From: Ectopseudomonas mendocina
GTDB taxonomy: Bacteria > Pseudomonadota > Gammaproteobacteria > Pseudomonadales > Pseudomonadaceae
Reading direction: 5' to 3'
NCBI RefSeq assembly: GCF_016008875.1
Contig: NZ_JADTQG010000024.1
Span: forward strand, 1 to 48,995
Length of the DNA: 48,995 nucleotides
This document shows, one piece after another, positions 39,306 through 47,508 of this stretch; within the stretch, counting starts at the first letter, position 1, and each line of letters starts with the position of its first letter. The translations under genes were made by a program, and so were the position numbers. The notes under the pieces are model-generated. The model saw nothing but the letters and a program-made list of their open reading frames with translations. It did not search any database and was not told the DNA's origin.

Positions 39306-40076
39306 ATGGCACTGGCTAAACGCATCATCCCTTGCCTGGACGTGGACAACGGCCGCGTGGTCAAGGGCGTCAAGTTCGAGAACATCCGCGATGCCGGCGA
39401 TCCGGTGGAAATCGCCCGTCGCTACGATGAGCAGGGCGCCGACGAGATCACCTTCCTCGACATCACCGCCAGCGTCGATGGCCGCGACACCACGCTGCAT
39501 ACCGTCGAGCGCATGGCCAGCCAGGTGTTCATCCCGCTGACCGTCGGTGGCGGCGTGCGCAGCGTGGCGGACATCCGCAATCTGCTCAATGCCGGCGCCG
39601 ACAAGGTGTCGATCAATACTGCCGCCGTGTTCAACCCCGAGTTCGTCGGCGAGGCCGCGGCGCGCTTCGGTTCGCAGTGCATCGTCGTCGCCATCGACGC
39701 CAAGCGCGTGTCCGCGCCGGGCGAGCCGGGTCGCTGGGAGATCTTCACCCATGGTGGGCGCAAGCCGACCGGCCTGGATGCCGTAGCCTGGGCGAAGAAG
39801 ATGGAAGACCTCGGGGCTGGCGAGATCCTGCTCACCAGCATGGATCAGGACGGCGTGAAGAGCGGCTACGACCTGGGTGTGACCCGCGCCATCAGCGAGG
39901 CCGTGCGCGTGCCGGTGATCGCCTCCGGTGGCGTCGGCAACCTGCAGCACCTGGCCGATGGCATCCTCGAAGGCAAGGCCGATGCCGTGCTGGCGGCGAG
40001 CATCTTTCACTTCGGGGAATACACCGTGCCGGAAGCCAAGGCTTACCTGGCCAGCCGCGGTATCGTCGTGCGCTGA
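39306..40076 (+). CDS. hisF: Imidazole glycerol phosphate synthase cyclase subunit HisF
   Basis: This 256-residue barrel starts MALAKRIIPCLDVDNGRVVK with catalytic Asp11. It then has VGGGVRSVADIRNLLNAGAD, ILLTSMDQDGVKSGYD with the second catalytic Asp near residue 130, and VIASGGVGNLQHLADG. It uses ammonia from HisH to convert PRFAR into IGP and AICAR. It is the last gene of the his operon here, followed by a GC hairpin (40092-40110). All conserved residues are present. Confidence 0.97.
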   Translation: MALAKRIIPCLDVDNGRVVKGVKFENIRDAGDPVEIARRYDEQGADEITFLDITASVDGRDTTLHTVERMASQVFIPLTVGGGVRSVADIRNLLNAGADKVSINTAAVFNPEFVGEAAARFGSQCIVVAIDAKRVSAPGEPGRWEIFTHGGRKPTGLDAVAWAKKMEDLGAGEILLTSMDQDGVKSGYDLGVTRAISEAVRVPVIASGGVGNLQHLADGILEGKADAVLAASIFHFGEYTVPEAKAYLASRGIVVR

Positions 40077-40091
40077 TCTGTCGCGCCGCTG

Positions 40092-40110
40092 GGGGCTGTA
40101 CAGCAGCCCC
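40092..40110 (+). terminator. Hairpin after hisF
   Basis: GGGGCTG / CAGCCCC form a seven-base-pair stem with a five-base loop, 16 bases after the hisF stop. There is no T run. A second hairpin with a T run (40234-40260) follows. Confidence 0.5.
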
Positions 40111-40233
40111 GAGTGGCGTTGTCATTTGCCTGAATCGCCCGATTGACGCTGCTTTCGCTAAAAGCTGCGGGCGAGTCGACGGCAAAGTGCCAGCGATCCG
40201 GCTAGCATGAGCACATATCCCTTCACTCTGCTT

Positions 40234-40260
40234 CTCCGCGCTTGCGGAGGGCTGCTTTTT
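40234..40260 (+). terminator. Terminator-like hairpin upstream of the first orphan binding protein
   Basis: CTCCGC / GCGGAG (loop GCTT) is followed by GGGCTGCTTTTT. It lies 28 bases before the start at 40288, so it may end the his transcript or act as a leader attenuator. Confidence 0.5.
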
Positions 40261-40287
40261 GCCGAGCATTTTCGACACGGAGTCTTC

Positions 40288-41022
40288 ATGTTCCTTCTTC
40301 GATTCGTGACCATCCTGGCCCTGACCTGCGGCCTCAGCCTCGCCCGTGCAGAACCGCTGGTGCTGCTCACGGAGAATCTGCCGCCGTTCAACATGTCGGT
40401 CAGTGGCAACAACTTTGCCCGGGACGACAACGTCACCGGTATCAACGCCGATATCCTGCGCGCCATCTGCGAGCGCGCCGAGGTAGACTGCCAGATGATC
40501 CTGCGTTTCCCCTGGCGCCGCGTGTACCAGCAGACGCTGGACGATGTCGGCTACGGCCTGTTCTCCACTGCACGCACCGCCGAGCGTGAAAACCAGTTCA
40601 AATGGGTCGGGCCGCTGGCCAACAACGAGTGGGTGCTGTTCGCCCGCGGTGACAGCGATATCCAGCTGGCCTCTCTGGACGATGCGCGGCGTTACCGCAT
40701 CGGTGGCTACAAGGACGATGCCAAGACCCAGTTCCTGCTTGACCGCGGCTTCGAGGTGCAGACGGCGCTGCGCGATAACGAGAACGTGCACAAGCTGGCA
40801 CGCGAGCAGATCGATCTGTGGGTCACCTCGAATCAGGCTGGGCGGTACATGGCGCGCCAGGAGGGTATGCAGGACCTCAGGGTGGTACAGCAACTGCACA
40901 CCGCTGAACTCTACCTGGCGCTAAACCTGCAAACCCCGGATGAGCTGGTGCAGAAGTTGCAGAGTGCATTGGATTCGCTGCGGGCCGAGGGTGCGTTGAA
41001 GAGCATCGAGGCACGCTATTGA
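40288..41022 (+). CDS. Periplasmic SBP_bac_3-type substrate-binding protein, orphan 1
   Basis: The start at 40288 (MFLLRFVTILALTCGLSLAR, signal cleaved after ARA) follows CGGAG. An upstream in-frame ATG (40207) overlaps a hairpin and was rejected. The 244-residue protein has the segments LLTENLPPFNMSVSGNNFAR, INADILRAICERA, LRFPWRRVYQQTL and AELYLALNLQTPDEL. It resembles the transporter substrate-binding domain family. It is the most divergent of three tandem paralogues. No permease or ATPase lies nearby, so it may serve a remote transporter or act as a sensor. The ligand is unknown. Confidence 0.88.
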   Translation: MFLLRFVTILALTCGLSLARAEPLVLLTENLPPFNMSVSGNNFARDDNVTGINADILRAICERAEVDCQMILRFPWRRVYQQTLDDVGYGLFSTARTAERENQFKWVGPLANNEWVLFARGDSDIQLASLDDARRYRIGGYKDDAKTQFLLDRGFEVQTALRDNENVHKLAREQIDLWVTSNQAGRYMARQEGMQDLRVVQQLHTAELYLALNLQTPDELVQKLQSALDSLRAEGALKSIEARY

Positions 41023-41106
41023 GGCACACTGCCAGTAATCGCTGGGCCGGGGAGGGCATGGCGGTTATCCTGACGCGGTCTGCCTTTTATTAGAAAGAGA
41101 AATGCC

Positions 41107-41862
41107 ATGTTCAAACGCCTGTTGATCGCGCTGGCCGGCACCCTTGTGGTGCTTGCCGGCGCCGCACGCGCCGAAGTCGACCCGGACTACACCGTGGTCC
41201 TGCTGACCGAGAACTTCCCGCCCTACAACATGGCCATCAATGGCAAGAACTTCGCCCAGGAGGACAATATCGACGGCATCGCCGTGGATATCGTCCAGGA
41301 AATGTTCAAGCGTGCCGGGGTCCGCTACAACCTGACCCTGCGCTTCCCCTGGGATCGCATCTACAAGCTGGCCCTGGAAAAGCCGGGCTACGGAGTATTC
41401 GTGACTGCCCGCCTGCCCGAGCGCGAAGAGACGTTCAAGTGGGTCGGCCCCATCGGCCCGGACGACTGGGTAATGCTCGCTCAGGGCGACAGCCCGGTCA
41501 CACTGACCAGTCTCGACGATGCCAAGCGATACCGTATCGGTGCCTACAAGGGCGATGCCATCTCCGAATACCTGAGCGAAAAGGGCGTCGAGCACAGCAC
41601 CTCGCTACGTGACCAGGAGAATGCGCGCAAGCTGGCGACCGGGCAGATCGACCTCTGGGCTACGGGCGACCCGGCCGGTCGTTACCTAGCCAAGCAGGAG
41701 GGCATCTCCGGCCTCAAGACCGTTTTGCGATTCAACAGTGCCGAGCTTTACCTGGCGCTGAACAAGGAAACGCCTGACGAGATCGTCGCCAGGCTGCAGG
41801 CCGCCCTGGATCGGATGCGCGCCGAAGGCTTCGTCGAAAAGACCCTGAACAGCTACCTGTAA
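41107..41862 (+). CDS. Periplasmic SBP_bac_3-type substrate-binding protein, orphan 2
   Basis: This 251-residue secreted protein has signal MFKRLLIALAGTLVVLAGAA, cleaved after ARA, and an AGAAAGAGAA ribosome site. It shares VVLLTENFPPYNMAINGKNF, LRFPWDRIYKLAL, FKWVGP and RYLAKQEGISGLKTVLRFNS with orphan 3, to which it is clearly closest, and more weakly with orphan 1. An 84-base gap separates it from the first copy and a 135-base gap with a hairpin from the third. There are no adjacent transport subunits. Function beyond ligand binding is not readable. Confidence 0.88.
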   Translation: MFKRLLIALAGTLVVLAGAARAEVDPDYTVVLLTENFPPYNMAINGKNFAQEDNIDGIAVDIVQEMFKRAGVRYNLTLRFPWDRIYKLALEKPGYGVFVTARLPEREETFKWVGPIGPDDWVMLAQGDSPVTLTSLDDAKRYRIGAYKGDAISEYLSEKGVEHSTSLRDQENARKLATGQIDLWATGDPAGRYLAKQEGISGLKTVLRFNSAELYLALNKETPDEIVARLQAALDRMRAEGFVEKTLNSYL

Positions 41863-41873
41863 GCACCGAACAT

Positions 41874-41896
41874 GCGACCGGCCACATGCCGGTCGC
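41874..41896 (+). terminator. Perfect hairpin after orphan binding protein 2
   Basis: GCGACCGGC / GCCGGTCGC form a nine-base-pair stem with loop CACAT, eleven bases after the stop. It lacks a T run, so it is either a weak terminator or an mRNA 3' stabiliser. Confidence 0.55.
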
Positions 41897-41997
41897 TTGC
41901 CATGGATGGCAGCGCCACCGAGTGCCCGATGACCGGGCTCGGGCCCATGCAAGGATGTGGCTAGCCATAACCACAAATCACGCGAGCGGTACGTCTT

Positions 41998-42753
41998 ATG
42001 CTGAAAACTCTGAAGAAAAGCCTGTTCGTCGCCCTGTTTCTCGCCTCCGGCTTCGCCCATGCGGAGCTGCCGTCGGACTATAAGGTGGTGCTGCTGACCG
42101 AGAATTTCCCGCCCTTCAACATGGCGGTGGACGACAAGAACTTCGCCCGTGACGACGGCATCGATGGCATCAGCGCCGACATCGTGCGCGAGATGTTCAA
42201 GCGTGCCGGCATCGACTACACCTTGACCTTGCGCTTCCCCTGGGATCGCCTCTATCGCCTGACCCTGGACAAGCCCAACTACGGCCTGTTCTCCACCACC
42301 TATACCGAAGAGCGCAAACCGCTGTTCAAGTGGGTCGGCCCGCTGGCCAAGACCGGCTGGGTGCTGCTCGCCGCGCCGGGCAACGACATCAGGGTGTCGA
42401 GCTTGCAGGACGCCGCCAAGTACCGCGTCGGTGCGTACAAGAACGATGCGGTCAGCCAGCATCTGGAAAGCCAGGGGCTGGAGCCGATCAACGCCCTGCG
42501 TGACCAGGAGAACGTGAAGAAGCTGGTGCGCGGGCAGATCGACTTGTGGGCCACCACCGACCCGGTCGGCCGCTACCTGGCCAAGCAGGAAGACGTCAGC
42601 GGCCTCAACACCGTGCTGCGTTTCAACGATGCCGAGCTGTACCTGGCGCTGAACAAGGACACCCCGGACGAGGTCATCGAGCGTCTGCAGAAGGCGCTGG
42701 ACGAGATGCGTGCCGACGGCTTCATCGACGACATTACCGAGAACTATCTGTAA
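41998..42753 (+). CDS. Periplasmic SBP_bac_3-type substrate-binding protein, orphan 3
   Basis: This 251-residue secreted protein (MLKTLKKSLFVALFLASGFA, cleavage after AHA) is the third tandem paralogue. It repeats VVLLTENFPPFNMAVDDKNF, MFKRAGIDYTLTLRFPWDRL, LRDQENVKKLVRGQIDLWAT and RYLAKQEDVSGLNTVLRFN, nearly in register with orphan 2. It is followed by a strong bidirectional terminator shared with the convergent ctpA. Length equals orphan 2, indicating duplication followed by drift. No transporter partners are next to it. Confidence 0.88.
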   Translation: MLKTLKKSLFVALFLASGFAHAELPSDYKVVLLTENFPPFNMAVDDKNFARDDGIDGISADIVREMFKRAGIDYTLTLRFPWDRLYRLTLDKPNYGLFSTTYTEERKPLFKWVGPLAKTGWVLLAAPGNDIRVSSLQDAAKYRVGAYKNDAVSQHLESQGLEPINALRDQENVKKLVRGQIDLWATTDPVGRYLAKQEDVSGLNTVLRFNDAELYLALNKDTPDEVIERLQKALDEMRADGFIDDITENYL

Positions 42754-42860
42754 CCGGTTGCCGGGCACAGGCTCGCGGCGCGCGCCCTGCGGGTCGCGTG
42801 CCAGGCAGGGCGGGCGTAACGCGCGACGGATAACGCGCTGGGTTATACCCGGGCTACATG

Positions 42861-42897
42861 AAAACGCCGCAATTTCGCGAGGAAATTGCGGCGTTTT
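42861..42897. terminator. Bidirectional terminator between orphan binding protein 3 and ctpA
   Basis: AAAACGCCGCAATTT (42861-42875) and AAATTGCGGCGTTTT (42883-42897) are perfect complements with a seven-base loop. A and T tracts on both flanks let it serve both convergent transcripts. Confidence 0.95.
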
Positions 42898-42912
42898 TCA
42901 TTACCGTTCGGC

Positions 42913-44229
42913 TCAGTTGCCGCGCGTGACGCTCAGGCCCTTGAGCAGGTTGAGTGCCTGGCTCAACTGGTAGTCGTCGTCCTGCGGGCGCTCGGTGCGA
43001 GCGGCCTGGGCGATTCGGCTCGGGCGATCCGCGCCACCGTTGCCATTGCCCAGGTGGCCTTGCAGATCGGCTTCCTTGATGCCTTCAGCGTCCTGCTCGC
43101 GGGTGACCTTGGCGCGTGCCACTTCGATATCGGGGACGATGCCCTGAGCCTGGATCGAGCGGCCGTTGGGGGTGAAGTACAGCGCCGTGGTCAGCTTCAG
43201 CGCGCGGTCGTTGTTCAGCGGCAGCACGGTCTGTACCGAGCCCTTGCCGAAGCTGTCGGTGCCCATCAGTACGGCGCGTTTGTGATCCTGCAGGGCGCCG
43301 GCGACGATTTCCGAGGCCGAGGCGCTGCCGCCGTTGATAAGCACCACCAATGGCACGCCTTCACTGGCATCGGCCGGGTCGGCGTTGAAGCGCAGCTCGG
43401 AGTTGGCCAGGCGGCCTTCGGTGTAGACGATCAATCCGTTCTTGAGGAAGTGGTCGGCCACTTCCACCGCAGCCTGCAGCACGCCGCCCGGGTTGTTGCG
43501 CAGGTCCATGACCAAGCCGCGCAGCTTCTTGTTGCCGTTCTCCTGGCGCAGCTTGGTCAGCGTCTTGCCGACCTCCTCGCCGGTGTTGACCTGGAACTGC
43601 GAGATACGCAGGTAGCCGTAGCCGTCTTCGAGCATCTGGCTCTTGACGCTACGCACCTTGATCACCGCGCGGGTCAGCGTCAGGTCGAACGGGCGGCCGC
43701 CGTCGCGCACCAGGGTCAGCTCGATCTCGCTGCCGGCCTTACCGCGCATCTTTTCCACCGCTTCCATCATCGACAGACCCTTGGTCGGCTGGCCATCGAT
43801 CTTGACGATCAGGTCACCGGGCTGGATGCCGGCTTTCGAGGCGGGCGTGTCGTCGATGGGCGAAACCACCTTGACGAAGCCATCCTCCATGCCGACCTCG
43901 ATACCCAGGCCGCCGAACTCGCCGCTGGTGCTTTCCTGCAGATCGGCGAAGGCTTCCGGTTCGAGGTAGGCCGAGTGCGGGTCGAGGTTGCTGAGCATGC
44001 CCTTGATGGCATTCTCCAGCAGGGTCTTGTCGCTGACCGGCTCGACATAGGCGGCCTTGATGCGGTCCATCACCTCGGCGAAGGTGCGCAGATCATCCAG
44101 CGGCAGCGGGGCCTTTTCGCTTGCTACCGCTGCCGGCGCGGGGGCAGGCTCGGCGGCATGCAGGGCTGGAGCGCCGAGCAGCAGCCCGAGGGCCAGGGCC
44201 AGGCAGGTGGGGCGAAAGCCATGGGGCAT
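42913..44229 (-). CDS. ctpA: Carboxy-terminal processing protease CtpA (S41 family)
   Basis: This 438-residue protein has a signal peptide (MPHGFRPTCLALALGLLLGA, cleavage after LHA), a PDZ domain (about 100-185: FGGLGIEVGMEDG, AGIQPGDLIVKIDG) and the S41 catalytic domain. Ser304 is in INGGSASASEIVAG, and Lys329 lies 25 residues later in SFGKGSVQ, the spacing of the Ser-Lys dyad in this family. In P. aeruginosa CtpA is a periplasmic protease that, with its partner LbcA, degrades peptidoglycan hydrolases. The next gene upstream on the same strand encodes an EnvC-type hydrolase activator, a fitting neighbour. Confidence 0.94.
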   Translation of the reverse strand: MPHGFRPTCLALALGLLLGAPALHAAEPAPAPAAVASEKAPLPLDDLRTFAEVMDRIKAAYVEPVSDKTLLENAIKGMLSNLDPHSAYLEPEAFADLQESTSGEFGGLGIEVGMEDGFVKVVSPIDDTPASKAGIQPGDLIVKIDGQPTKGLSMMEAVEKMRGKAGSEIELTLVRDGGRPFDLTLTRAVIKVRSVKSQMLEDGYGYLRISQFQVNTGEEVGKTLTKLRQENGNKKLRGLVMDLRNNPGGVLQAAVEVADHFLKNGLIVYTEGRLANSELRFNADPADASEGVPLVVLINGGSASASEIVAGALQDHKRAVLMGTDSFGKGSVQTVLPLNNDRALKLTTALYFTPNGRSIQAQGIVPDIEVARAKVTREQDAEGIKEADLQGHLGNGNGGADRPSRIAQAARTERPQDDDYQLSQALNLLKGLSVTRGN

Positions 44230-44262
44230 GAAGACAACTCCTAAATGAATGAGGCGCTACCA

Positions 44263-44410
44263 GGCTGTTGAAAAACTACCTGCGTTGGCAATACTGCGTT
44301 AAAACGGCCTCAGAATGCTCATTTACAACTCGTAGACTCGAATGCGAGCCCAGTCCGTTCTTCGGCCGTTTTCGCCTTGTCTTGCCTGCCTCGCTTACGT
44401 TTTTCACAAA
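44263..44410. repeat. Imperfect palindromic dispersed element between envC and ctpA
   Basis: The ends are inverted: TGTTGAAAAAC near the left end and GTTTTTCACA near the right end. Inside them GTTAAAACGGCC pairs with GGCCGTTTTCGCC. The stretch is AT-richer than the genes around it and ends a few bases before the envC stop. I recognise the ends (CAGGCTGTTGAAAAAC) as a dispersed intergenic repeat seen in other Pseudomonas genomes; this is from memory. It encodes no protein and may be MITE-like. Confidence 0.6.
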
Positions 44411-44415
44411 CTTGG

Positions 44416-45666
44416 TTATCCCTGCGCGCGGCACCACTGTGCCGGATCACTCGGGCGACCGTTCTGGCGAATGGCGAAGTACAGTGCCGATGTATCCTGA
44501 CCGCCGCTACTGCCGACGGTGGCGATGGGGTCGCCGGCCTTGACCACGTCCCCGGCATTCTTCAGCAGGCTCTGGTTGTGGCCATACAGGCTCAGATAAC
44601 CATTGCCATGGTCGAGAATGACCAACAGACCGGCGCCACGCAACCAGTCGGCGAAAACCACTCGGCCGCCGTGCACGGCACGCACCTGACTGCCGGCGGC
44701 GGCGCCGATCAGCACGCCATCCCACTTAGTACGAGCGTCGCCGCCGCGAGGGGTTCCGTAGCGTGCTACCAATCGGCCATCGACCGGCCATGGCAACTTG
44801 CCGCGCGCGCTGGCGAAAGGCCCGCCGTAGACAGCGCCTGAGCTGACCAGTGGACCGCTTGGCTGGCTGGCTTGCTGATTGCCCGGGCGCGCCTGCTCGG
44901 CCTTCTGGGCTGCCAGTGCGCGCTTGCGCGCTTCCTCGGCCTCGCGCGCCTGGCGCGCCAGGGTTTGCTCGATGGTCTTGAGTACGCGGCCCAGTTCGGC
45001 CTGTTCCTGCTCGCGTGCCTTGAGCCGCTGATCGCGGCTGGCGAAATCACGGTTGAGCTTGGCCAATGCCTGCTGGCGCTCCTTGCGCGCCTCGGCGAGT
45101 TTGGCGTGACGATCATCGAGACCCGCCTTCTGTGCCTGTAGCTGGGCCTGGTGACTGGTAATTTCTTCTTCGACGTTGGCCAACTGGCGCAGGGTCTCGT
45201 TGAACGCGGCGAGCTGCTCGACACGCGCCTGGCTGAGGTAGTCGTAGTAAGTGAGGGTGCGCGAGAACTTTTCCGGGTTCTGCTGGTTGAGCAGCAGCTT
45301 GACGTACTCCTGGCGGCCGCTCTGATAGGCGGCGCGGGCCTGGATGGCGATCAGGCGTTGCTGTTCAGTACGCGCGCCCTGGAGTTTTTTTTTCTCCTGA
45401 TCCAGGCGCTGGATTTCATCCTCGCTGCCCTTGAGTTCGCGCTGCAGTTCCTTGACCTGGTTTTCCAGGTCGCCCATCTCGGTCTCGGTCTTCTTCAACT
45501 GCTGCTGCACGCCGGATTTCTCCTGCTGCAGTTTTTCCAGCAGCTTTTTCAACTCGGCGACGTCATGGCGCGCGGCTTCCAGCTGGCGCTGGGTATCGGC
45601 GCGCTGATCGGCGATGGCCGGAGCGATCAGGCTGCTGAGCAGAATCAGGGCAAGGATGCGAAGCAT
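44416..45666 (-). CDS. EnvC-like murein hydrolase activator (degenerate LytM/M23)
   Basis: This 416-residue periplasmic protein has a signal peptide (MLRILALILLSSLIAPAIA), long coiled coils (about 22-125 and 155-255) and a C-terminal LytM domain (about 290-410). The metal-site HxxxD of active M23 peptidases is replaced (RTKWDGVLIGAAAGS), and the final HxH is replaced by YFAIRQNG. So it should not cleave peptidoglycan itself. By analogy with EnvC it activates an amidase at the division site. It is transcribed with gpmI upstream and ctpA downstream. The symbol is left empty because EnvC/NlpD-type paralogues are hard to tell apart. Confidence 0.88.
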   Translation of the reverse strand: MLRILALILLSSLIAPAIADQRADTQRQLEAARHDVAELKKLLEKLQQEKSGVQQQLKKTETEMGDLENQVKELQRELKGSEDEIQRLDQEKKKLQGARTEQQRLIAIQARAAYQSGRQEYVKLLLNQQNPEKFSRTLTYYDYLSQARVEQLAAFNETLRQLANVEEEITSHQAQLQAQKAGLDDRHAKLAEARKERQQALAKLNRDFASRDQRLKAREQEQAELGRVLKTIEQTLARQAREAEEARKRALAAQKAEQARPGNQQASQPSGPLVSSGAVYGGPFASARGKLPWPVDGRLVARYGTPRGGDARTKWDGVLIGAAAGSQVRAVHGGRVVFADWLRGAGLLVILDHGNGYLSLYGHNQSLLKNAGDVVKAGDPIATVGSSGGQDTSALYFAIRQNGRPSDPAQWCRAQG

Positions 45667-45767
45667 GGGCGAGGCGACACCTGGCGGAGTAGCGAATGGC
45701 GCTTAGTATGCCTAAAAAAGCAGCGGCAAGCTGCAAGCCGCAAGCGGTAAGAAGAGCGAAAGTGGCG

Positions 45768-45818
45768 CGTAGCCCGGATGCAACCCGGGGGCGATCCCCG
45801 GATTGCATCCGGACTACG
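45768..45818. repeat. GTAG-ended palindrome between gpmI and envC
   Basis: This 51-base palindrome has arms CGTAGCCCGGATGCAA and TTGCATCCGGACTACG with a GC-rich CCCGGGGGCGATCCCCGG core. It shares the CGTAG...CTACG ends with the GTAGGG elements but has a different interior (CCCGGATGCAA), so it is a related or parallel family. Confidence 0.8.
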
Positions 45819-45829
45819 ATTCTTGCGTT

Positions 45830-47362
45830 CTATTCCAGTTCGACGATGGTCTTGCCGGTCATCTCGGCCGGTTGTTCCAGGCCCATCAGCTTGAGCAGGG
45901 TCGGCGCCACATCGGCCAGCACGCCGCCTTCGCGGATACGCGCCGGACGCTGGCCGACGTAGATGAACGGCACCGGCTCGCAGGTGTGGGCGGTGTGTGC
46001 CTGGCCGGTGCACTCGTCTTCCATCTGCTCGACGTTGCCGTGGTCGGCGGTGATCAGCGCTTCGCCGCCAACCTTCTCCAGCGCGGCGGTGATGCGGCCG
46101 ACGCAGCTGTCGAGGGTTTCCACGGCCTTGACCGCGGCCTCGAACACGCCGGTGTGGCCGACCATGTCGCCGTTGGCGTAGTTGACGATGATCACGTCAT
46201 AACGCTGGTTTTCGATGGCATCGACGATCTTGTCGGTGACTTCCGGCGCGCTCATTTCCGGCTTCAGATCGTAGGTGGCGACGTCGGGCGACGGAATCAG
46301 GATACGCTCTTCGCCCTCGAACGGCTCTTCGCGGCCGCCGGAGAAGAAGAAGGTGACGTGGGCGTACTTCTCGGTCTCGGCGATGCGCAGCTGGGTCTTG
46401 CCGTTCTTCGCCAGGTATTCGCCGAGCACGTTGGTCAGGGCTTCCGGGGCGAAGGCGCTGGGTGCTTTGATGCTCGCCGCATACTGGGTGAGCATGACGA
46501 AGCCGACCTGCGGCGCACGCTTGCGCTCGAATTCCTTGAAACCGGGTTCGACGAAGGCGCGGGTCAGTTCGCGGGCGCGGTCGGCGCGGAAGTTCATGAA
46601 TACCACGGCGTCGCCGTCCTCGACCTGCACCGGCGCGCCGATGGTGGTGGCCTTGACGAACTCGTCGCTCTCGCCGCGCTCGTAGGCGGCCTGCAGGCCG
46701 TCGGTGGCGCTGGCGGCGTTGAACTGGCCGGCACCGTCGACGATCAGGTGGTAGGCCTGCTCGACGCGGTCCCAGCGGTTGTCGCGGTCCATGGCGAAGT
46801 AGCGGCCGGTGATGCTGGCGATGCGGCCCTTGCCGAGGCGGGCGAAGGCGGAGTCGAGCAGCTCGATGGACGGTTGCGCGCTTTTTGGCGGGGTGTCGCG
46901 GCCGTCGAGGAAGGCATGCAGGTAGATCTTCTCGGCGCCGCGCTTGGCCGCCAGTTCGGCCATGGCGACGATGTGATCCTGGTGGCTGTGCACGCCGCCG
47001 TCGGAGAGCAGGCCGAGGATGTGCACGGCCTTGCCGGCGGCGACGGCCTTGTCCACGGCCTGGTTGATCGTCGCGTTATCGAAGAATTCGCCGTCGCGGA
47101 TCGCCTTGGTCACGCGGGTGAAGTCCTGGTACACCACGCGACCGGCGCCGAGGTTCATGTGGCCGACTTCGGAGTTGCCCATCTGCCCGTCCGGCAGGCC
47201 GACGTCCATGCCGCTACCGGAGATCAGGCCGTGCGGGTACGTGGCGCGCAGGCGGTCGTAGACCGGCGTGCTGGCGGTGTGGATGGCGTTGTATTCGGGG
47301 TTGTCGCTGTGACCGAAGCCGTCAAGGATGATCAGGACCAAGGGTTTTGGCGTGGCACTCAT
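45830..47362 (-). CDS. gpmI: 2,3-bisphosphoglycerate-independent phosphoglycerate mutase GpmI
   Basis: This 510-residue metalloenzyme of the alkaline-phosphatase superfamily has Asp14 in VLIILDGFGHSD and phosphorylated Ser64 in QMGNSEVGHMNLGAGR. It continues with HILGLLSDGGVHSHQDHI, HAFLDGRDTPP, NYANGDMVGHTG and ITADHGNVEQM, supplying the two-Mn site. It interconverts 3- and 2-phosphoglycerate in glycolysis and gluconeogenesis, important in Pseudomonas, which lives mainly on organic acids. It is divergent from the rhodanese-grxC-secB genes across 146 bases, an arrangement also seen in E. coli. Confidence 0.97.
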   Translation of the reverse strand: MSATPKPLVLIILDGFGHSDNPEYNAIHTASTPVYDRLRATYPHGLISGSGMDVGLPDGQMGNSEVGHMNLGAGRVVYQDFTRVTKAIRDGEFFDNATINQAVDKAVAAGKAVHILGLLSDGGVHSHQDHIVAMAELAAKRGAEKIYLHAFLDGRDTPPKSAQPSIELLDSAFARLGKGRIASITGRYFAMDRDNRWDRVEQAYHLIVDGAGQFNAASATDGLQAAYERGESDEFVKATTIGAPVQVEDGDAVVFMNFRADRARELTRAFVEPGFKEFERKRAPQVGFVMLTQYAASIKAPSAFAPEALTNVLGEYLAKNGKTQLRIAETEKYAHVTFFFSGGREEPFEGEERILIPSPDVATYDLKPEMSAPEVTDKIVDAIENQRYDVIIVNYANGDMVGHTGVFEAAVKAVETLDSCVGRITAALEKVGGEALITADHGNVEQMEDECTGQAHTAHTCEPVPFIYVGQRPARIREGGVLADVAPTLLKLMGLEQPAEMTGKTIVELE

Positions 47363-47449
47363 TAAACTGGCTCGCTCTGCGTCTGAGGGGCAAGGGAACA
47401 GCCCGGCATTTTAGGGCCAAGCGCCTGGCGCGTCACTGCCAGACGGGGT

Positions 47450-47477
47450 TTGGCCGACCTGTGGGGCTGTGTATACT
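47450..47477 (+). promoter_or_regulatory. Candidate sigma-70 promoter of the rhodanese-grxC-secB genes
   Basis: TTGGCC (47450-47455), 16 bases, TATACT (47472-47477). The predicted start is near 47484, about 25 bases before the rhodanese ATG at 47509. Confidence 0.45.
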
Positions 47478-47508
47478 GGCCGGCATTTTACCGTCCTGGG
47501 CCATATAG

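Noticed and set aside
44416..45666. envC-like gene as a pseudogene because its peptidase site is lost
   Set aside because: The frame is intact, with signal peptide, coiled coils and full LytM fold. Loss of metal ligands is normal for EnvC-type activators.
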